A stretch of 64,000 nt of DNA from Collinsella sp. An7 (GCF_002159335.1 NZ_NFHP01000006.1:62001-126000); one strand, 5' to 3'; numbered from the stretch's first letter, positions 17,941-26,312 are shown. Made by a program: numbers and translations. The notes: a model not told the origin generated them from the letters alone.

Positions 17941-18711
17941 ATGGCTATCGACATCAGGACGCTTCTGCAGGCGCGCCCGACGCGGCGCGATCGCATCGAG
18001 GCGCGGGTTTCGGCCGCCGAGGCCGACCGCGCGGGGCAGCCGGTGGTCATCACCATCGCGCGTGACTTTGGCGCCGAGGGGCACGAGATCGGCAAGATGC
18101 TCGCGAGCGAGCTGGGCATTCCGCTCTACGACAAGGAGGTGCTCGTTCGCGCGAGCCAGCGCGCCGGCGAGACCGTCGACAAGATCGCCCAGTACGACGA
18201 GCAGCTGGCGGCTGAGTTTACCGCCTTCCTGCCCGACCGCGTGGACTCGCGCACGCTTGCCGACAAGCTCTTTGAGCAGATGACGCAGGTGATTTTGGAC
18301 CTCGGCTCCACCGAGAGCTGCATCATCGAGGGGCGCCTGTCCGACTACATCCTGCGCTTTAACCCCAACCACATCGCCGTGCTGGTGACAGCGCCGCTCG
18401 AGGACCGCGTCAAGATCGTGAGCGGCAAGCGCGGGATTACCCTCGCGCAGGGTCGGCGCCTGGTAAAGCGCATGCAGCGCTTCCGCGAGGACTTCTACAA
18501 GCGGTACTCCGCGGGCAAGTGGCGCATGGATTCGGGCAAGGACATCGTGGTCAACCGCGCTAAGCTGGGGCGACAAGGCTGCGTGGACGTGATCGCCGCC
18601 GCGTATCGCGCCAAGCTGCGAGACCTGGGCGTGTGCGAGGACGAGACGGCGCGTGCCGTCGAGGAGGCCGATGCCGCGCGTCCGCTGCACGTGGCGGCAA
18701 CGGTGGAGTAG
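17941..18711 (+). CDS. Cytidylate kinase-like family protein
   Basis: A 256-residue P-loop kinase-like protein. VVITIARDFGAEGHEIGKMLASELG (about residues 35-58; Gly-rich loop FGAEGHEIG) matches the cytidylate kinase-like family seen in Clostridia and Actinobacteria, distinct from classical Cmk. Later LYDKEVLVRASQ, CIIEGRLSDYIL and the basic LAQGRRLVKRMQRFREDFYKRY segment also fit. Its substrate is unknown. It starts 10 bases after the permease stop with GGAGG upstream, so it is the last gene of the transporter operon, an unusual partnership. A very long hairpin terminator follows. Confidence 0.85.
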   Translation: MAIDIRTLLQARPTRRDRIEARVSAAEADRAGQPVVITIARDFGAEGHEIGKMLASELGIPLYDKEVLVRASQRAGETVDKIAQYDEQLAAEFTAFLPDRVDSRTLADKLFEQMTQVILDLGSTESCIIEGRLSDYILRFNPNHIAVLVTAPLEDRVKIVSGKRGITLAQGRRLVKRMQRFREDFYKRYSAGKWRMDSGKDIVVNRAKLGRQGCVDVIAAAYRAKLRDLGVCEDETARAVEEADAARPLHVAATVE

Positions 18712-18777
18712 GCGCCAGGGTCGGAGCGGCCGCGCGGCCTGGGGTGGCTGCGGGGCGTGCGTTATCCGTCTTATGTT

Positions 18778-18861
18778 GGGGCGGAAGTTGTGCAACGGTT
18801 TGTCAAACGAGCGCCGAGCGTGGGCGTGGGGTTTGACGAGCTGTTGCGCAACTTTCGCCCC
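18778..18861 (+). terminator. 31-bp-stem hairpin terminator of the amino acid ABC operon
   Basis: Arms 18778-18808 and 18831-18861 pair over all 31 positions in plus-strand RNA: 26 Watson-Crick and 5 G-U. It is followed by GTTTTGTGTTTTAG, a T-rich tail, and lies 66 bases after the last operon gene, before a convergent gene. Confidence 0.8.
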
Positions 18862-18880
18862 GTTTTGTGTTTTAGTGCAG

Positions 18881-19062
18881 TTTGTCAAAGTGACGGCCTG
18901 GGACGCGGTTTGGATTGACGACTTGCAGCATAACGTTGTGCACCACGTGCGTTCCGACGCGGTTTGGCAAAGTAACGGCCTGAATTGCGGCCCAGATTGA
19001 CGATTTGCAGCACGACGTGTTGCACCGTGCGCATTCCTGTGCGGTTTGTCAGGGTGGAGCGG
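18881..19062. repeat. Imperfect tandem repeat, period about 82 bp
   Basis: Units starting TTTGTCAAAGTGACGGCC (18881) and TTTGGCAAAGTAACGGCC (18963), with a third partial unit TTTGTCAGGGTGGAGCGG at 19044. Within units the blocks GATTGACGA-TTGCAGCA and TTGTGCACC/GTTGCACC also repeat in step. No open frame is supported. The TTTGTCAAA word also occurs in the arms of the adjacent terminator hairpin, suggesting shared ancestry. Confidence 0.75.
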
Positions 19063-19281
19063 CTTGGCTGGCCTGTTTGCTTGACGCTCGGCGTCGCCGC
19101 ACCGACCCGGACCTGCCCTGAGGGTGGCCGGGGGAACGTTCGGGCAATTGCCAGTACAAGCCGACGCCGGGCCGGGGTCATCAGCCCACCGGGGGCTACC
19201 TTGCGGCAGCTTTCGGCCCGGCCTTGATCTCAACCCGGCTGCTGTCCGACCCCAACCCCAATTTATCGCTGGTCGAGTCCT

Positions 19282-20715
19282 CTACTCGCTCAGCAGCGTC
19301 TCGGCAATCGAGCGCGCCGCCGTCTTGCCGGCACCCATGGCCAGGATCACCGTCGCCGCGCCCGTCACGATGTCGCCGCCAGCCCAGACGCGCGGGTTGC
19401 TCGTGCGGCCGTTCTCGTCGGTATCGATGTAGCCCCACTTGTTGGCCTCAACGCCCGAGGCAGGGCTCGCAAACGGGTTGGCCTTGGTTCCAATGGCCGT
19501 AATCGCCACGTCGCAGGGAATCTCGAGCGTGGCGCCCTCAACGGGCACGGGCCGGCGCCGGCCCGACTCGTCGGGTTCGCCGAGCTCCATCTGCTGTAGG
19601 CGGATGCCGTTTACGAAGCCGTCCTCGCCAGCCGTAAACTCCAGCGGGCTCACCAGCTCCAGAATCTCAACGCCCTCTTCCTTGGCGTGGTGAATCTCGG
19701 CGCGGCGCGCGGGCATCTCGGCCTCGGTGCGGCGGTAGGCGAGAGTGACCTTCTCCGCCCCCAGGCGCAGCGCTGTGCGCGCGGCGTCCATGGCCACGTT
19801 GCCGCCGCCAAAGACCACGACGTTCTTGCCGTGGCGGACGGGCGTGTCGTACTCGGGGAACTCGTAGGCGCGCATGAGGTTCACGCGCGTGAGGTACTCG
19901 TTGGCGCAATAGACGCCGGGGAGATTCTCGCCCGGCACGTTGAGAAAGCGTGGCAGGCCCGCGCCCACGGCCAGGTAGAGCGCCTCAAAGCCCTCGTCAA
20001 AGAGCTCGTCGGCCGTAAAGAGGCGCCCGGCCACCGCGTTGTACTCAAAGTGCACGCCGAGCTGCTCCAGGCTGTCGATCTCGCGCTTGACGATGCTCTT
20101 GGGCAGGCGGAACTCCGGGATGCCATAGGTCAGCACGCCACCGCCGGTAAAGAACGCCTCAAACACGGTAACGTCAAAGCCCCCGCGCGCAAGCTCGCCC
20201 GCGCACGCAATGCCCGACGGGCCGGAGCCCACAACGGCGACCTTCTTGCCGTTGCTCGGCTTGCGCTCGGGGGTGCTGCCCAGCTCGTCGGCCATGTCGC
20301 CCACCATGCGCTCGAGCTGGCCGATGGCCACCGGCTCGCCCTTGCGTCCCAGGATGCACTTGCCTTCGCACTGGTTCTCTTGCGGGCAAACGCGGCCGCA
20401 GACGGAGGGAAGGAGGTTGTCGGCCTTGATGGTGTCAAACGCGCCCGCCCAGTCCTCGTTGCGGATCTGCGCGATGAACTGCGGAATGTGCACGCCCACA
20501 GGGCAACCCTCCATGCAGAGGGGCTTCTTGCAGTCGAGGCAGCGGTTGGCCTCGGCAATGGCGTCGGCCTTGGTGTAGCCGGTGTCGACGGGGCGGAAGT
20601 CACAGGCGCGCTCGGCCGCCGGCTCCTCGTTGGCCGGGGTGCGGGGAGCCCGGCTCGGACGGTACTTCTTGGGCTCGGAGTTCGCCGCAGGGGCGGCGGG
20701 AGTTACTTCTGGCAT
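19282..20715 (-). CDS. NfnB / GltD-like NADPH oxidoreductase subunit
   Basis: A 477-residue FAD- and iron-sulfur-containing protein, related to the small subunit of glutamate synthase. Two N-terminal cysteine clusters, CLDCKKPLCMEGC and CGRVCPQENQC, bind 4Fe-4S; GSGPSGIACAGELARGG is the FAD Rossmann motif; GGGNVAMDAARTALRLGAEKV binds NAD(P)H. The last part GGDIVTGAATVILAMGAGKTAA closes the FAD site. It overlaps by 13 bases with the preceding gene for the NfnA-like partner, so the two form an electron-bifurcating ferredoxin:NADP(+) transhydrogenase or a homologous sulfide dehydrogenase. The first 30 residues are an Ala/Pro extension. No large GltB subunit is present, arguing against glutamate synthase. 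Confidence 0.9.
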   Translation of the reverse strand: MPEVTPAAPAANSEPKKYRPSRAPRTPANEEPAAERACDFRPVDTGYTKADAIAEANRCLDCKKPLCMEGCPVGVHIPQFIAQIRNEDWAGAFDTIKADNLLPSVCGRVCPQENQCEGKCILGRKGEPVAIGQLERMVGDMADELGSTPERKPSNGKKVAVVGSGPSGIACAGELARGGFDVTVFEAFFTGGGVLTYGIPEFRLPKSIVKREIDSLEQLGVHFEYNAVAGRLFTADELFDEGFEALYLAVGAGLPRFLNVPGENLPGVYCANEYLTRVNLMRAYEFPEYDTPVRHGKNVVVFGGGNVAMDAARTALRLGAEKVTLAYRRTEAEMPARRAEIHHAKEEGVEILELVSPLEFTAGEDGFVNGIRLQQMELGEPDESGRRRPVPVEGATLEIPCDVAITAIGTKANPFASPASGVEANKWGYIDTDENGRTSNPRVWAGGDIVTGAATVILAMGAGKTAARSIAETLLSE

Positions 20716-21539
20716 GCGCAGGCCTCCTCGTAGTGCTTGTTTGCTGCGGCTTCTTCGGTCTTGTAGCTGGCCTGGCGCGCGGCGAGGTCGTTCCAGTCGA
20801 CCTGCGTGGCGTCAAAGTCGGGTCCATCAACGCAGGCAAACTTGGTCTTGCCGCCCACCTCAACGCGGCAGCAGCCGCACATGCCCGTGCCGTCGACCAT
20901 GATGGGGTTGAGGCTCGCGATTACGGGGACCTCGTACTTCTCGCAGGTGAGGGCCGAGAACTTCATCATCGGCACCGGGCCCACGCAAAAGACGCTGTCG
21001 ACCTCGCCGGCCTGGCAGATGCGCTCGAGGGGTCCCGTGACCACGCCCTGCTCGCCGGCGGTGCCGTCGTCGGTGGTGATGTAGAGGTGTTCGAGCGGCA
21101 GGGCCTCAAACTGCTCGGTGAGGATGAGCAGGTCCTTGGTGCGGGCGCCCATGATGACAGAGACGTGCTTGCCCTGTTCGCAGAGCATGCGGGCGACGGG
21201 GTAGGCGATGGCGAGTCCCACACCGCCGCCGATAACGACCACGCGGTCGCCCTCAACCGTGGTGGGGCAGCCGAGCGGACCGGTGACGTCCTGCAGGTAG
21301 TCGCCCTCGTTCATCTGCGAGAGGCAGCGGGTGGTTTTGCCCACGACCATAAAGATGAACTCGATCCAGCCCTCGTCGGCGTTCCAGTTGGCAAAGGTAA
21401 ACGGCACGCGCTCGCCGGTCTCGTTGGCGCGCACCATAAGGAACTGCCCCGCATGCGCCTTTTTGGCCATGCGCGGCGCGGCGACGCGGACCTCAAAGAC
21501 CTTCTCCGAGAACTGCGTCTTTTTGAGAATCTGATACAT
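20703..21539 (-). CDS. NfnA-like sulfide/dihydroorotate dehydrogenase-type FAD/NAD subunit
   Basis: A 278-residue ferredoxin-NADP reductase-fold protein. FAD-binding begins MYQILKKTQFSEKVFEVRVAAP with RVPFTFANW; the NAD site GGGVGLAIAYPVARML follows; the C-terminal cysteine set in GTGMCGCCRVEVGGKTKFACVDGP coordinates a 2Fe-2S cluster. This is the architecture of NfnA and SudB. The ATG at 21539 has GAGAGGGG upstream; the frame continues 31 codons further without family match. With NfnB it would couple NADH, NADPH and ferredoxin pools, useful in an anaerobic fermenter. Confidence 0.9.
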   Translation of the reverse strand: MYQILKKTQFSEKVFEVRVAAPRMAKKAHAGQFLMVRANETGERVPFTFANWNADEGWIEFIFMVVGKTTRCLSQMNEGDYLQDVTGPLGCPTTVEGDRVVVIGGGVGLAIAYPVARMLCEQGKHVSVIMGARTKDLLILTEQFEALPLEHLYITTDDGTAGEQGVVTGPLERICQAGEVDSVFCVGPVPMMKFSALTCEKYEVPVIASLNPIMVDGTGMCGCCRVEVGGKTKFACVDGPDFDATQVDWNDLAARQASYKTEEAAANKHYEEACACQK

Positions 21540-21733
21540 ACGGCCCCTCTCATGACCGGCAGTGCCGTATCCCGGCCCGGCGAAGCGGACCCTGGTGCGG
21601 CGGATATGCCGGGCGTTTGCAGAGACCGTCATTATACCTCGCGCTGGCCGGTGCCTGCGGCGCCTGCCGTGCGGGGTGATTTAGAAACAAAGGGCATTTG
21701 GGGGGGTGATTTTGGGCGGAGCGAGATGTCCAT

Positions 21734-21892
21734 AAAAACTCGACCCCTGATGTGAGTGTATCTTTTGGGAAGGCGGAGTACTACTTTAGTTAGTTAGAGT
21801 GCTCAACTGGGAACATGCTGAGCACTACGGCCAAAATGCGGGGTCTACTCGGGGTCTTCAAAAGATGCACTCACATCGGGGATTGAGTTTTT
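21734..21892. repeat. Long palindromic intergenic element D (38-bp arms)
   Basis: Arms 21734-21771 and 21855-21892 match at 31 of 38 inverted positions; of the seven differences five give G-U pairs in plus-strand RNA. Interior holds CGGAGTAC and TCTACTCGG facing each other and a second pair AGTGCTCA/TGAGCACT. It fills most of the 460-base gap between the nfnA-like start and the pth end. Confidence 0.8.
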
Positions 21893-22000
21893 CGAGGGGG
21901 GCCGGTTTGCGGTCTCGCAGGGCGGAATCGGCCCGTTGGACGCGGCCATGACACCCCGGTTTAGCGCTGGCGCGGCCTTCTTGCCGCGGGCTGCCGCGCG

Positions 22001-22630
22001 TTAGTGCTTGCCGTTCTGCGCGGCGGAGCCGTTGACGTGATCGCGCGCAAAGACCACTCCGCGCACGAGGGCGAGTGCTGCGGCGTCGGCCGCGCGGGCG
22101 CAGGTCTCGTCAAATGCCTCGAGTTCCTTGGGGCGAAACTGTTTGAGCACAAAGTCGGCCACGGGCATGCGCCCGGGCGGGTTGCCGATCCCCACGCGGA
22201 TGCGGCTGAAGTCGCGGCTGCCGAGCTTGTCGATGATCGAGCGCAGACCGTTGTGGCCCGCGTGCCCGCCGCCGACCTTAACGCGCACGTCGCCCTCGGG
22301 GATATCGAGCTCGTCGTGGATGACGAGCACCTCCTCGGGGCGCACCTTGTAGGCGGCGCAGAGCTTGGAGATGGGTCCGCCGCTCGTGTTCATATACGAC
22401 TGCGGCTTGACCAGCACGACCTCGCGCTTGCCGCCCTCGGCCTCGGCGTCGTTGACCTTTATGACGGCCACCTCTGCCCCGAGCTGGTTTTTCCAGTAGG
22501 TCACGCCCGCCTGCCGCGCAAGCTCGTCAACCGCCCGAAAGCCCGCGTTGTGCCGCGTGGCGGCGTACTCCTCGCCGGGGTTGCCGAGTCCCGCGACCAA
22601 GCGAATCGTGCCAGGTTGTGCTGCTGCCAT
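22001..22630 (-). CDS. pth: Peptidyl-tRNA hydrolase
   Basis: A 209-residue Pth that frees tRNA from stalled peptidyl-tRNA. Conserved residues: the N-terminal LVAGLGNPGEEYAATRHNAGF with catalytic His, the KPQSYMNTSG loop, the VIHDELDIPEG motif with catalytic Asp, and GGGHAGHNGLRSI. The start at 22630 follows AAAGGAACCTC, and a TACAAT -10 box lies at 22664-22669 on the same strand, giving a short leader. The C-terminus (VNGSAAQNGKH) is slightly extended. It is a solitary gene here. Confidence 0.96.
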   Translation of the reverse strand: MAAAQPGTIRLVAGLGNPGEEYAATRHNAGFRAVDELARQAGVTYWKNQLGAEVAVIKVNDAEAEGGKREVVLVKPQSYMNTSGGPISKLCAAYKVRPEEVLVIHDELDIPEGDVRVKVGGGHAGHNGLRSIIDKLGSRDFSRIRVGIGNPPGRMPVADFVLKQFRPKELEAFDETCARAADAAALALVRGVVFARDHVNGSAAQNGKH

Positions 22631-22757
22631 GAGGTTCCTTTCGATGCGTAGCTTCAGCCCGATATTGTAACAAGCGCTGTGCGGCGGCGCCTGCATCCCT
22701 CGGCCTCTCCATCTGCGCAGGGTTCGAACGGTCATGAGAGGGAAATGAGGCTGAGCG

Positions 22758-22819
22758 CTATGCAAAGAACAGATGTTCGTATTAGGAGGTTTGCATAGTA
22801 TTACCATATATGATAATTT
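22758..22819 (+). promoter_or_regulatory. Promoter and candidate operator of the HigBA-like locus
   Basis: CTATGCAAA (22758-22766) and TTTGCATAG (22790-22798) form perfect 9-bp inverted half-sites about three helical turns apart. The right half-site overlaps a -35-like TTGCAT (22791), with a TAATTT -10 seventeen bases on. This is the place where an XRE antitoxin would repress its own operon. Confidence 0.5.
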
Positions 22820-22833
22820 TAGAAGGCGGTTCC

Positions 22834-23204
22834 ATGGAGGTCGTGTACTATGAAGACAACAGGGGGCGTCAGCCTGCACGCGAGTTCATCGACGGGCTCA
22901 ATCCAAAGATGAAGGCAAAACCCTCGGCAGGCTGTTGTTGCTTGAGGAATATGGCGAGCGGCTTTCCATGCCCTTTGCCCGTCATCTAGAAGATGGTATC
23001 TACGAGCTGCGAATCCCCTAGGGATCGGACATCACGCGCCTGCTCTATTTCTTATGCATCGGCGATCGAGCGATCGTTACAAATGGGTTTGTTAAGAAAA
23101 CCCAGCGTACGCCAAGGAGAGAAATCGAGAAGGCGAAGCGCTACAGAGATGATTGGAGGATGCGCTATGGCCAGCGTAAGAGAACACCTCGAAGCCTCTC
23201 TTAA
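22834..23204 (+). pseudogene. Broken RelE/HigB-type toxin
   Basis: Frames read in pieces give a phage-derived Gp49/HigB-like toxin: MEVVYYEDNRGRQPAREFID, then in a shifted frame LGRLLLLEEYGERLSMPFARHL and EDGIYELRIP, an in-frame TAG at 23019, and ITRLLYFLCIGDRAIVTNGF, KKTQRTPRREIEKAKRYRDD. A single base is missing in the A-run near 22914-22918. So two independent lesions, a frameshift and a nonsense codon, inactivate it. The intact family is a ribosome-dependent mRNA nuclease. Its end overlaps the antitoxin start, the normal HigBA layout. Base composition is lower in GC than neighbours, indicating transfer. Confidence 0.85.
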
Positions 23205-23439
23205 CGATCCGGCGTTCCGTGAGGAATGGGAGGCGCAGGAGGTTGAGCGCGAGGTTATCGGCAGCATTGTGGAGGCTCGTCTTGCGGCGGGACTCAGCCA
23301 GAAAGAGCTTGCAGAGCGTTGCGGCATGAAGGCGTCAAATCTATGCCGCTTGGAAAACGGCAACGGCAATCCGTCTGTCGCCACGCTTGCAAAAATTGCG
23401 CGCGGCCTCGGGAAGCGCCTCCGCATCAGCTTCGTGTAG
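23167..23439 (+). CDS. HigA-like XRE antitoxin
   Basis: A 90-residue protein with an XRE helix-turn-helix in its C-terminal half (ARLAAGLSQKELAERCGMKASNLCRLENGN) after an N-terminal helical part that would wrap the toxin. Ending GLGKRLRISFV is typical of antitoxins partnered with Gp49-like toxins. The ATG at 23167 lies inside the 3' end of the broken toxin gene, downstream of ATTGGAGGATG. The antitoxin frame is intact although the toxin is dead, so it may now act only as a repressor of its own promoter or other targets. Confidence 0.85.
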   Translation: MASVREHLEASLNDPAFREEWEAQEVEREVIGSIVEARLAAGLSQKELAERCGMKASNLCRLENGNGNPSVATLAKIARGLGKRLRISFV

Positions 23440-23543
23440 TCCCGCAACGGCAGCGCGAGTCCATTACGGTTGCGTCGCCGCTTCGACCCCGGACGTCCCT
23501 GCGCTATTGCCCCCCGGCGTCCCTAAAGCGCCTGCGCGCAGGT

Positions 23544-23648
23544 GAGAAGCTGAAGCGGAAAACGGGAGGCCCCGGAGAACGTCCTCGGCGCAAAGATCGC
23601 GCCTGCGGAATGTTCTCCGGGGCCTCCCGTTTTCCGCTTCAGCTTCTC
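23544..23648. terminator. Perfect 37-bp inverted repeat between convergent genes (element E)
   Basis: Arms 23544-23580 and 23612-23648 are identical over all 37 positions with a 31-base loop. It lies between the ends of the convergent antitoxin and prs genes, so a bidirectional terminator role is likely; there is no strong T-tract on either side. Perfection of arms implies recent origin or active correction. Confidence 0.7.
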
Positions 23649-23673
23649 CCCGTGGGGAGCGCCGCGCTTTACG

Positions 23674-24657
23674 CTACATCGCAAAGTCGCCGCCCACGAG
23701 GACGGACACGCTCTCCTCGCCGTAGACGGCGGCGATAGCGTTGGCGAACTCCTCGGCAACCGAAATCGTCTTGATCTTGCCGCCGACCTCAACGGGGATG
23801 GAGTCGGTGACCACGCATTCGACGATCGGGGCGTCGTTCAGGCGCTCGACCGCGGGACCCGAGAAGATGCCGTGCGTGGCGCACACGTAGATGTCGCCCG
23901 CACCCATCTTCTTGAGCTCGCGCACGCTCGCGCAGAGGGTGCCGGCGGTGTCGATCATATCGTCGTTGATGACGCAGGTCTTGCCCTCGATATCGCCGAT
24001 GATGCCCATGACCTCGGCGGCGTTGTGGCGCGGACGGCCCTTGTGGGCAATGGCGAGCGAACAGCCGAGCATGTCGGAGAGCTTCTTGGCGGCCTTGGCG
24101 CGACCCACGTCGGGCGAGACCACAACGAGGTTGTCGGTATCGAAGTTCTTGGCGTTGTAGTACTCGCCAAAGAGGGGGAGGGCTGAGAGGTGGTTCACCG
24201 GAATGTCAAAGAAGCCCTGGATCTGGCCCTGATGCAGGTCGAGCGTGATAACGCGGTCAACGCCGGCGCGCTCGAGGAGGTTGGCCACAAGACGGGCGGT
24301 GATGGGTTCGCGCGGGGCGGCCTTGCGGTCCTGGCGCGCGTAGCCGTAGTGCGTGATGCAGGCGGTGATGGTGCGGGCCGAGGCGCGCTTCGCGGCATCG
24401 GTGGCGATGAGCAGCTCCATCAGGGCGTCGTTGACATCTCCGCAGATCGACTGGATAAAGAACACGTCGGCGCCACGGACGGTCTCGTCAAAACGCGCGT
24501 AGATCTCGCCGTTGGCAAACTTCTCGAGCGCCAGACCGGAAAGCTCAACACCGAGGATCTTGGCAATCTTCTCCGCGAGCGGACGGTTGGCGGTGCCCGA
24601 GTAGACGCGCATCGTCTTAAACATCGGCATCGACTTGCTGAAATCTGTGGTCGGCAT
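23674..24657 (-). CDS. prs: Ribose-phosphate pyrophosphokinase (PRPP synthase)
   Basis: A 327-residue class I PRPP synthase making PRPP from ribose-5-P and ATP for nucleotide, histidine and tryptophan synthesis. Conserved: the FANGEIYARFDETVRGADVFFIQS segment, YGYARQDRKAAPREPI (ATP loop), the PRPP site VINDDMIDTAGTL and the DLHQGQIQGFFDIPV loop. Length is close to the usual 315-320 with a short N-terminal extension. GGGGAGAAC lies just before the ATG. It sits 60 bases downstream of glmU on the same strand and may be co-transcribed with it, as in many Gram-positives. Confidence 0.97.
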   Translation of the reverse strand: MPTTDFSKSMPMFKTMRVYSGTANRPLAEKIAKILGVELSGLALEKFANGEIYARFDETVRGADVFFIQSICGDVNDALMELLIATDAAKRASARTITACITHYGYARQDRKAAPREPITARLVANLLERAGVDRVITLDLHQGQIQGFFDIPVNHLSALPLFGEYYNAKNFDTDNLVVVSPDVGRAKAAKKLSDMLGCSLAIAHKGRPRHNAAEVMGIIGDIEGKTCVINDDMIDTAGTLCASVRELKKMGAGDIYVCATHGIFSGPAVERLNDAPIVECVVTDSIPVEVGGKIKTISVAEEFANAIAAVYGEESVSVLVGGDFAM

Positions 24658-24717
24658 GTTCTCCCCTTCTGGTTTGAGCGCGCTCCCTGCAAACGCCCTT
24701 GTTGCCCTGCCTTGACC

Positions 24718-26106
24718 TTACTTGCCCTGCTGCCGCGCGCGCTTGCGCTCGGTGTAGCCGGGTATGATGCGCTGCTCGGTGCGCTCGAGGGCGAGTGCGC
24801 CGTCAGGAACATCCTTGGTGATGGTGCCGCCAGCTCCCGTGACGGCATCGGCGCCGATGTTGACCGGGGCGACCATCATGGTGTCGGACCCGATAAACGT
24901 GTTGTCGCCGATGGTGGTGGCGTTCTTGTGAACGCCGTCGTAGTTGCAGGTGATGGACCCCGCGCCGATGTTGACGTTGGCGCCCATGGTGGTGTCGCCG
25001 ATGTAGCTGAGGTGCGGCACCTTAGACCCCACGCCGATGGTGGACTTCTTGATCTCCACGTGCGTGCCGGCCTTGGAGTGGTCGCACAGGTGCGTGCCGG
25101 GGCGCAGGTAGGCGCGCGGACCGCAGCTCACGTAGTCGTCGATCTGCACGTTCTCGGCCACGGTCTCGTCAATAACGGAGTGGTTGCCCACGCGCGTGTC
25201 CATGAGGCGCGTGTTGGGGCCGACGATGCACTCCTCGCCGATTTGGGTGGTGCCCATGATCATGGTCGAGGGGTAGATGATGGTATCGCGCCCAACCTGC
25301 GCATCGGGGCCGACCCAGGTGCTCGACGGGTCGATCATGGTAACGCCCTCGGCCATGAGACGCGCGTTGATGCGGTCGCGGGCGAGGGCGGTGAGCTCGG
25401 CGAGCTGCGCACGGCTGTTGACGCCGAGGCCCTCGCGGAAGTCGTTGCAGTGAAAGTACGTGACGGGCTTGCCCGCGTGGCGGAGAATCTCGAGCATGTC
25501 GGGCAGGTAGTACTCGTGTTGGGCGTTGTCGCAGCCGATCTCGCCCACGTGCGCGGCGAGCGCGGCGCCGTCAAAAGCGTAGCAGCCGGCGTTGCACTCG
25601 AGCAGCGTCTTGGCCTGCTCGTTGGTGCAGTCCTTCTGCTCGATAATACGCAGGACCTGGCCCTCGTCGTTAAGTTCGATGCGCCCGTAGCCAAAGGGGT
25701 CGGGCGGGGTCATGGTGAGCACAGCGGCCGCGGCGCGACCCTCGGCCACGGTGTCGGCAAACTTGCGGATGGTCCTGGGCTCGATGAGCGGCAGGTCGCC
25801 GTTGAGCACCACCACGGGCCCCTCGGAAATACCGCACGCCTCGATGGCCACCTTGACGGCGTGGCCGGTGCCGAGGCGTTCGGCCTGCTCGACGCACTCA
25901 ACGCCGTCGATGCCCTCAAGCAGCGCGCGGACCTCGTCGCCGTGGCTGCCCACGACGGTGACGACCCGCTGCGCGCCCGCGGCGAGCGAGGCGTCGACGA
26001 TCCAGCGGATCATCGGCTTGGCGAGGATGCGGTGCGAGACTTTGGCATGGTTGGACTTCATGCGGGTACCCTCGCCGGCGGCGAGGATGATGACGGTTGC
26101 GTCCAT
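24718..26106 (-). CDS. glmU: Bifunctional GlmU: GlcN-1-P acetyltransferase / GlcNAc-1-P uridylyltransferase
   Basis: A 462-residue enzyme making UDP-GlcNAc. The N-terminal pyrophosphorylase has LAAGEGTRMKS (residues 8-18) and the ERLGTGHAV motif; the C-terminal half is a left-handed beta-helix of hexapeptide repeats (IGVGSKVPHLSYIGDTTMGANVNIGAG) with the acetyl-CoA site. The ATG at 26106 matches the family start MDATVIILAAG and follows GGGGGAA; the frame upstream is unrelated. Works after glmS in the same pathway and precedes prs in a likely operon. Confidence 0.97.
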   Translation of the reverse strand: MDATVIILAAGEGTRMKSNHAKVSHRILAKPMIRWIVDASLAAGAQRVVTVVGSHGDEVRALLEGIDGVECVEQAERLGTGHAVKVAIEACGISEGPVVVLNGDLPLIEPRTIRKFADTVAEGRAAAAVLTMTPPDPFGYGRIELNDEGQVLRIIEQKDCTNEQAKTLLECNAGCYAFDGAALAAHVGEIGCDNAQHEYYLPDMLEILRHAGKPVTYFHCNDFREGLGVNSRAQLAELTALARDRINARLMAEGVTMIDPSSTWVGPDAQVGRDTIIYPSTMIMGTTQIGEECIVGPNTRLMDTRVGNHSVIDETVAENVQIDDYVSCGPRAYLRPGTHLCDHSKAGTHVEIKKSTIGVGSKVPHLSYIGDTTMGANVNIGAGSITCNYDGVHKNATTIGDNTFIGSDTMMVAPVNIGADAVTGAGGTITKDVPDGALALERTEQRIIPGYTERKRARQQGK

Positions 26107-26312
26107 AGAGTTCCCCCGAAAGGTCTGCGCGAGCAGATGCTCCGGCTCGGTTGAGTCGGACACCCTGCATCATACCGCAGGTTGGGGCGTGCGGCGGCAT
26201 ATGCGCGCGTTCCCCATATCAGGGGGTGGGCGAGGGGCGTGCGGCGGGGTACGCCGGGGTCGAGTTTTTCGCGCTGGCTTCTACGCTTCGAATTGCCGCG
26301 TGCGACAGGGCG

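Noticed and set aside
18881-19062. Possible CRISPR array
   Set aside because: Units are about 82 bp, only two to three, diverged over the full length with no constant repeat and variable spacer pattern, and no cas genes nearby.
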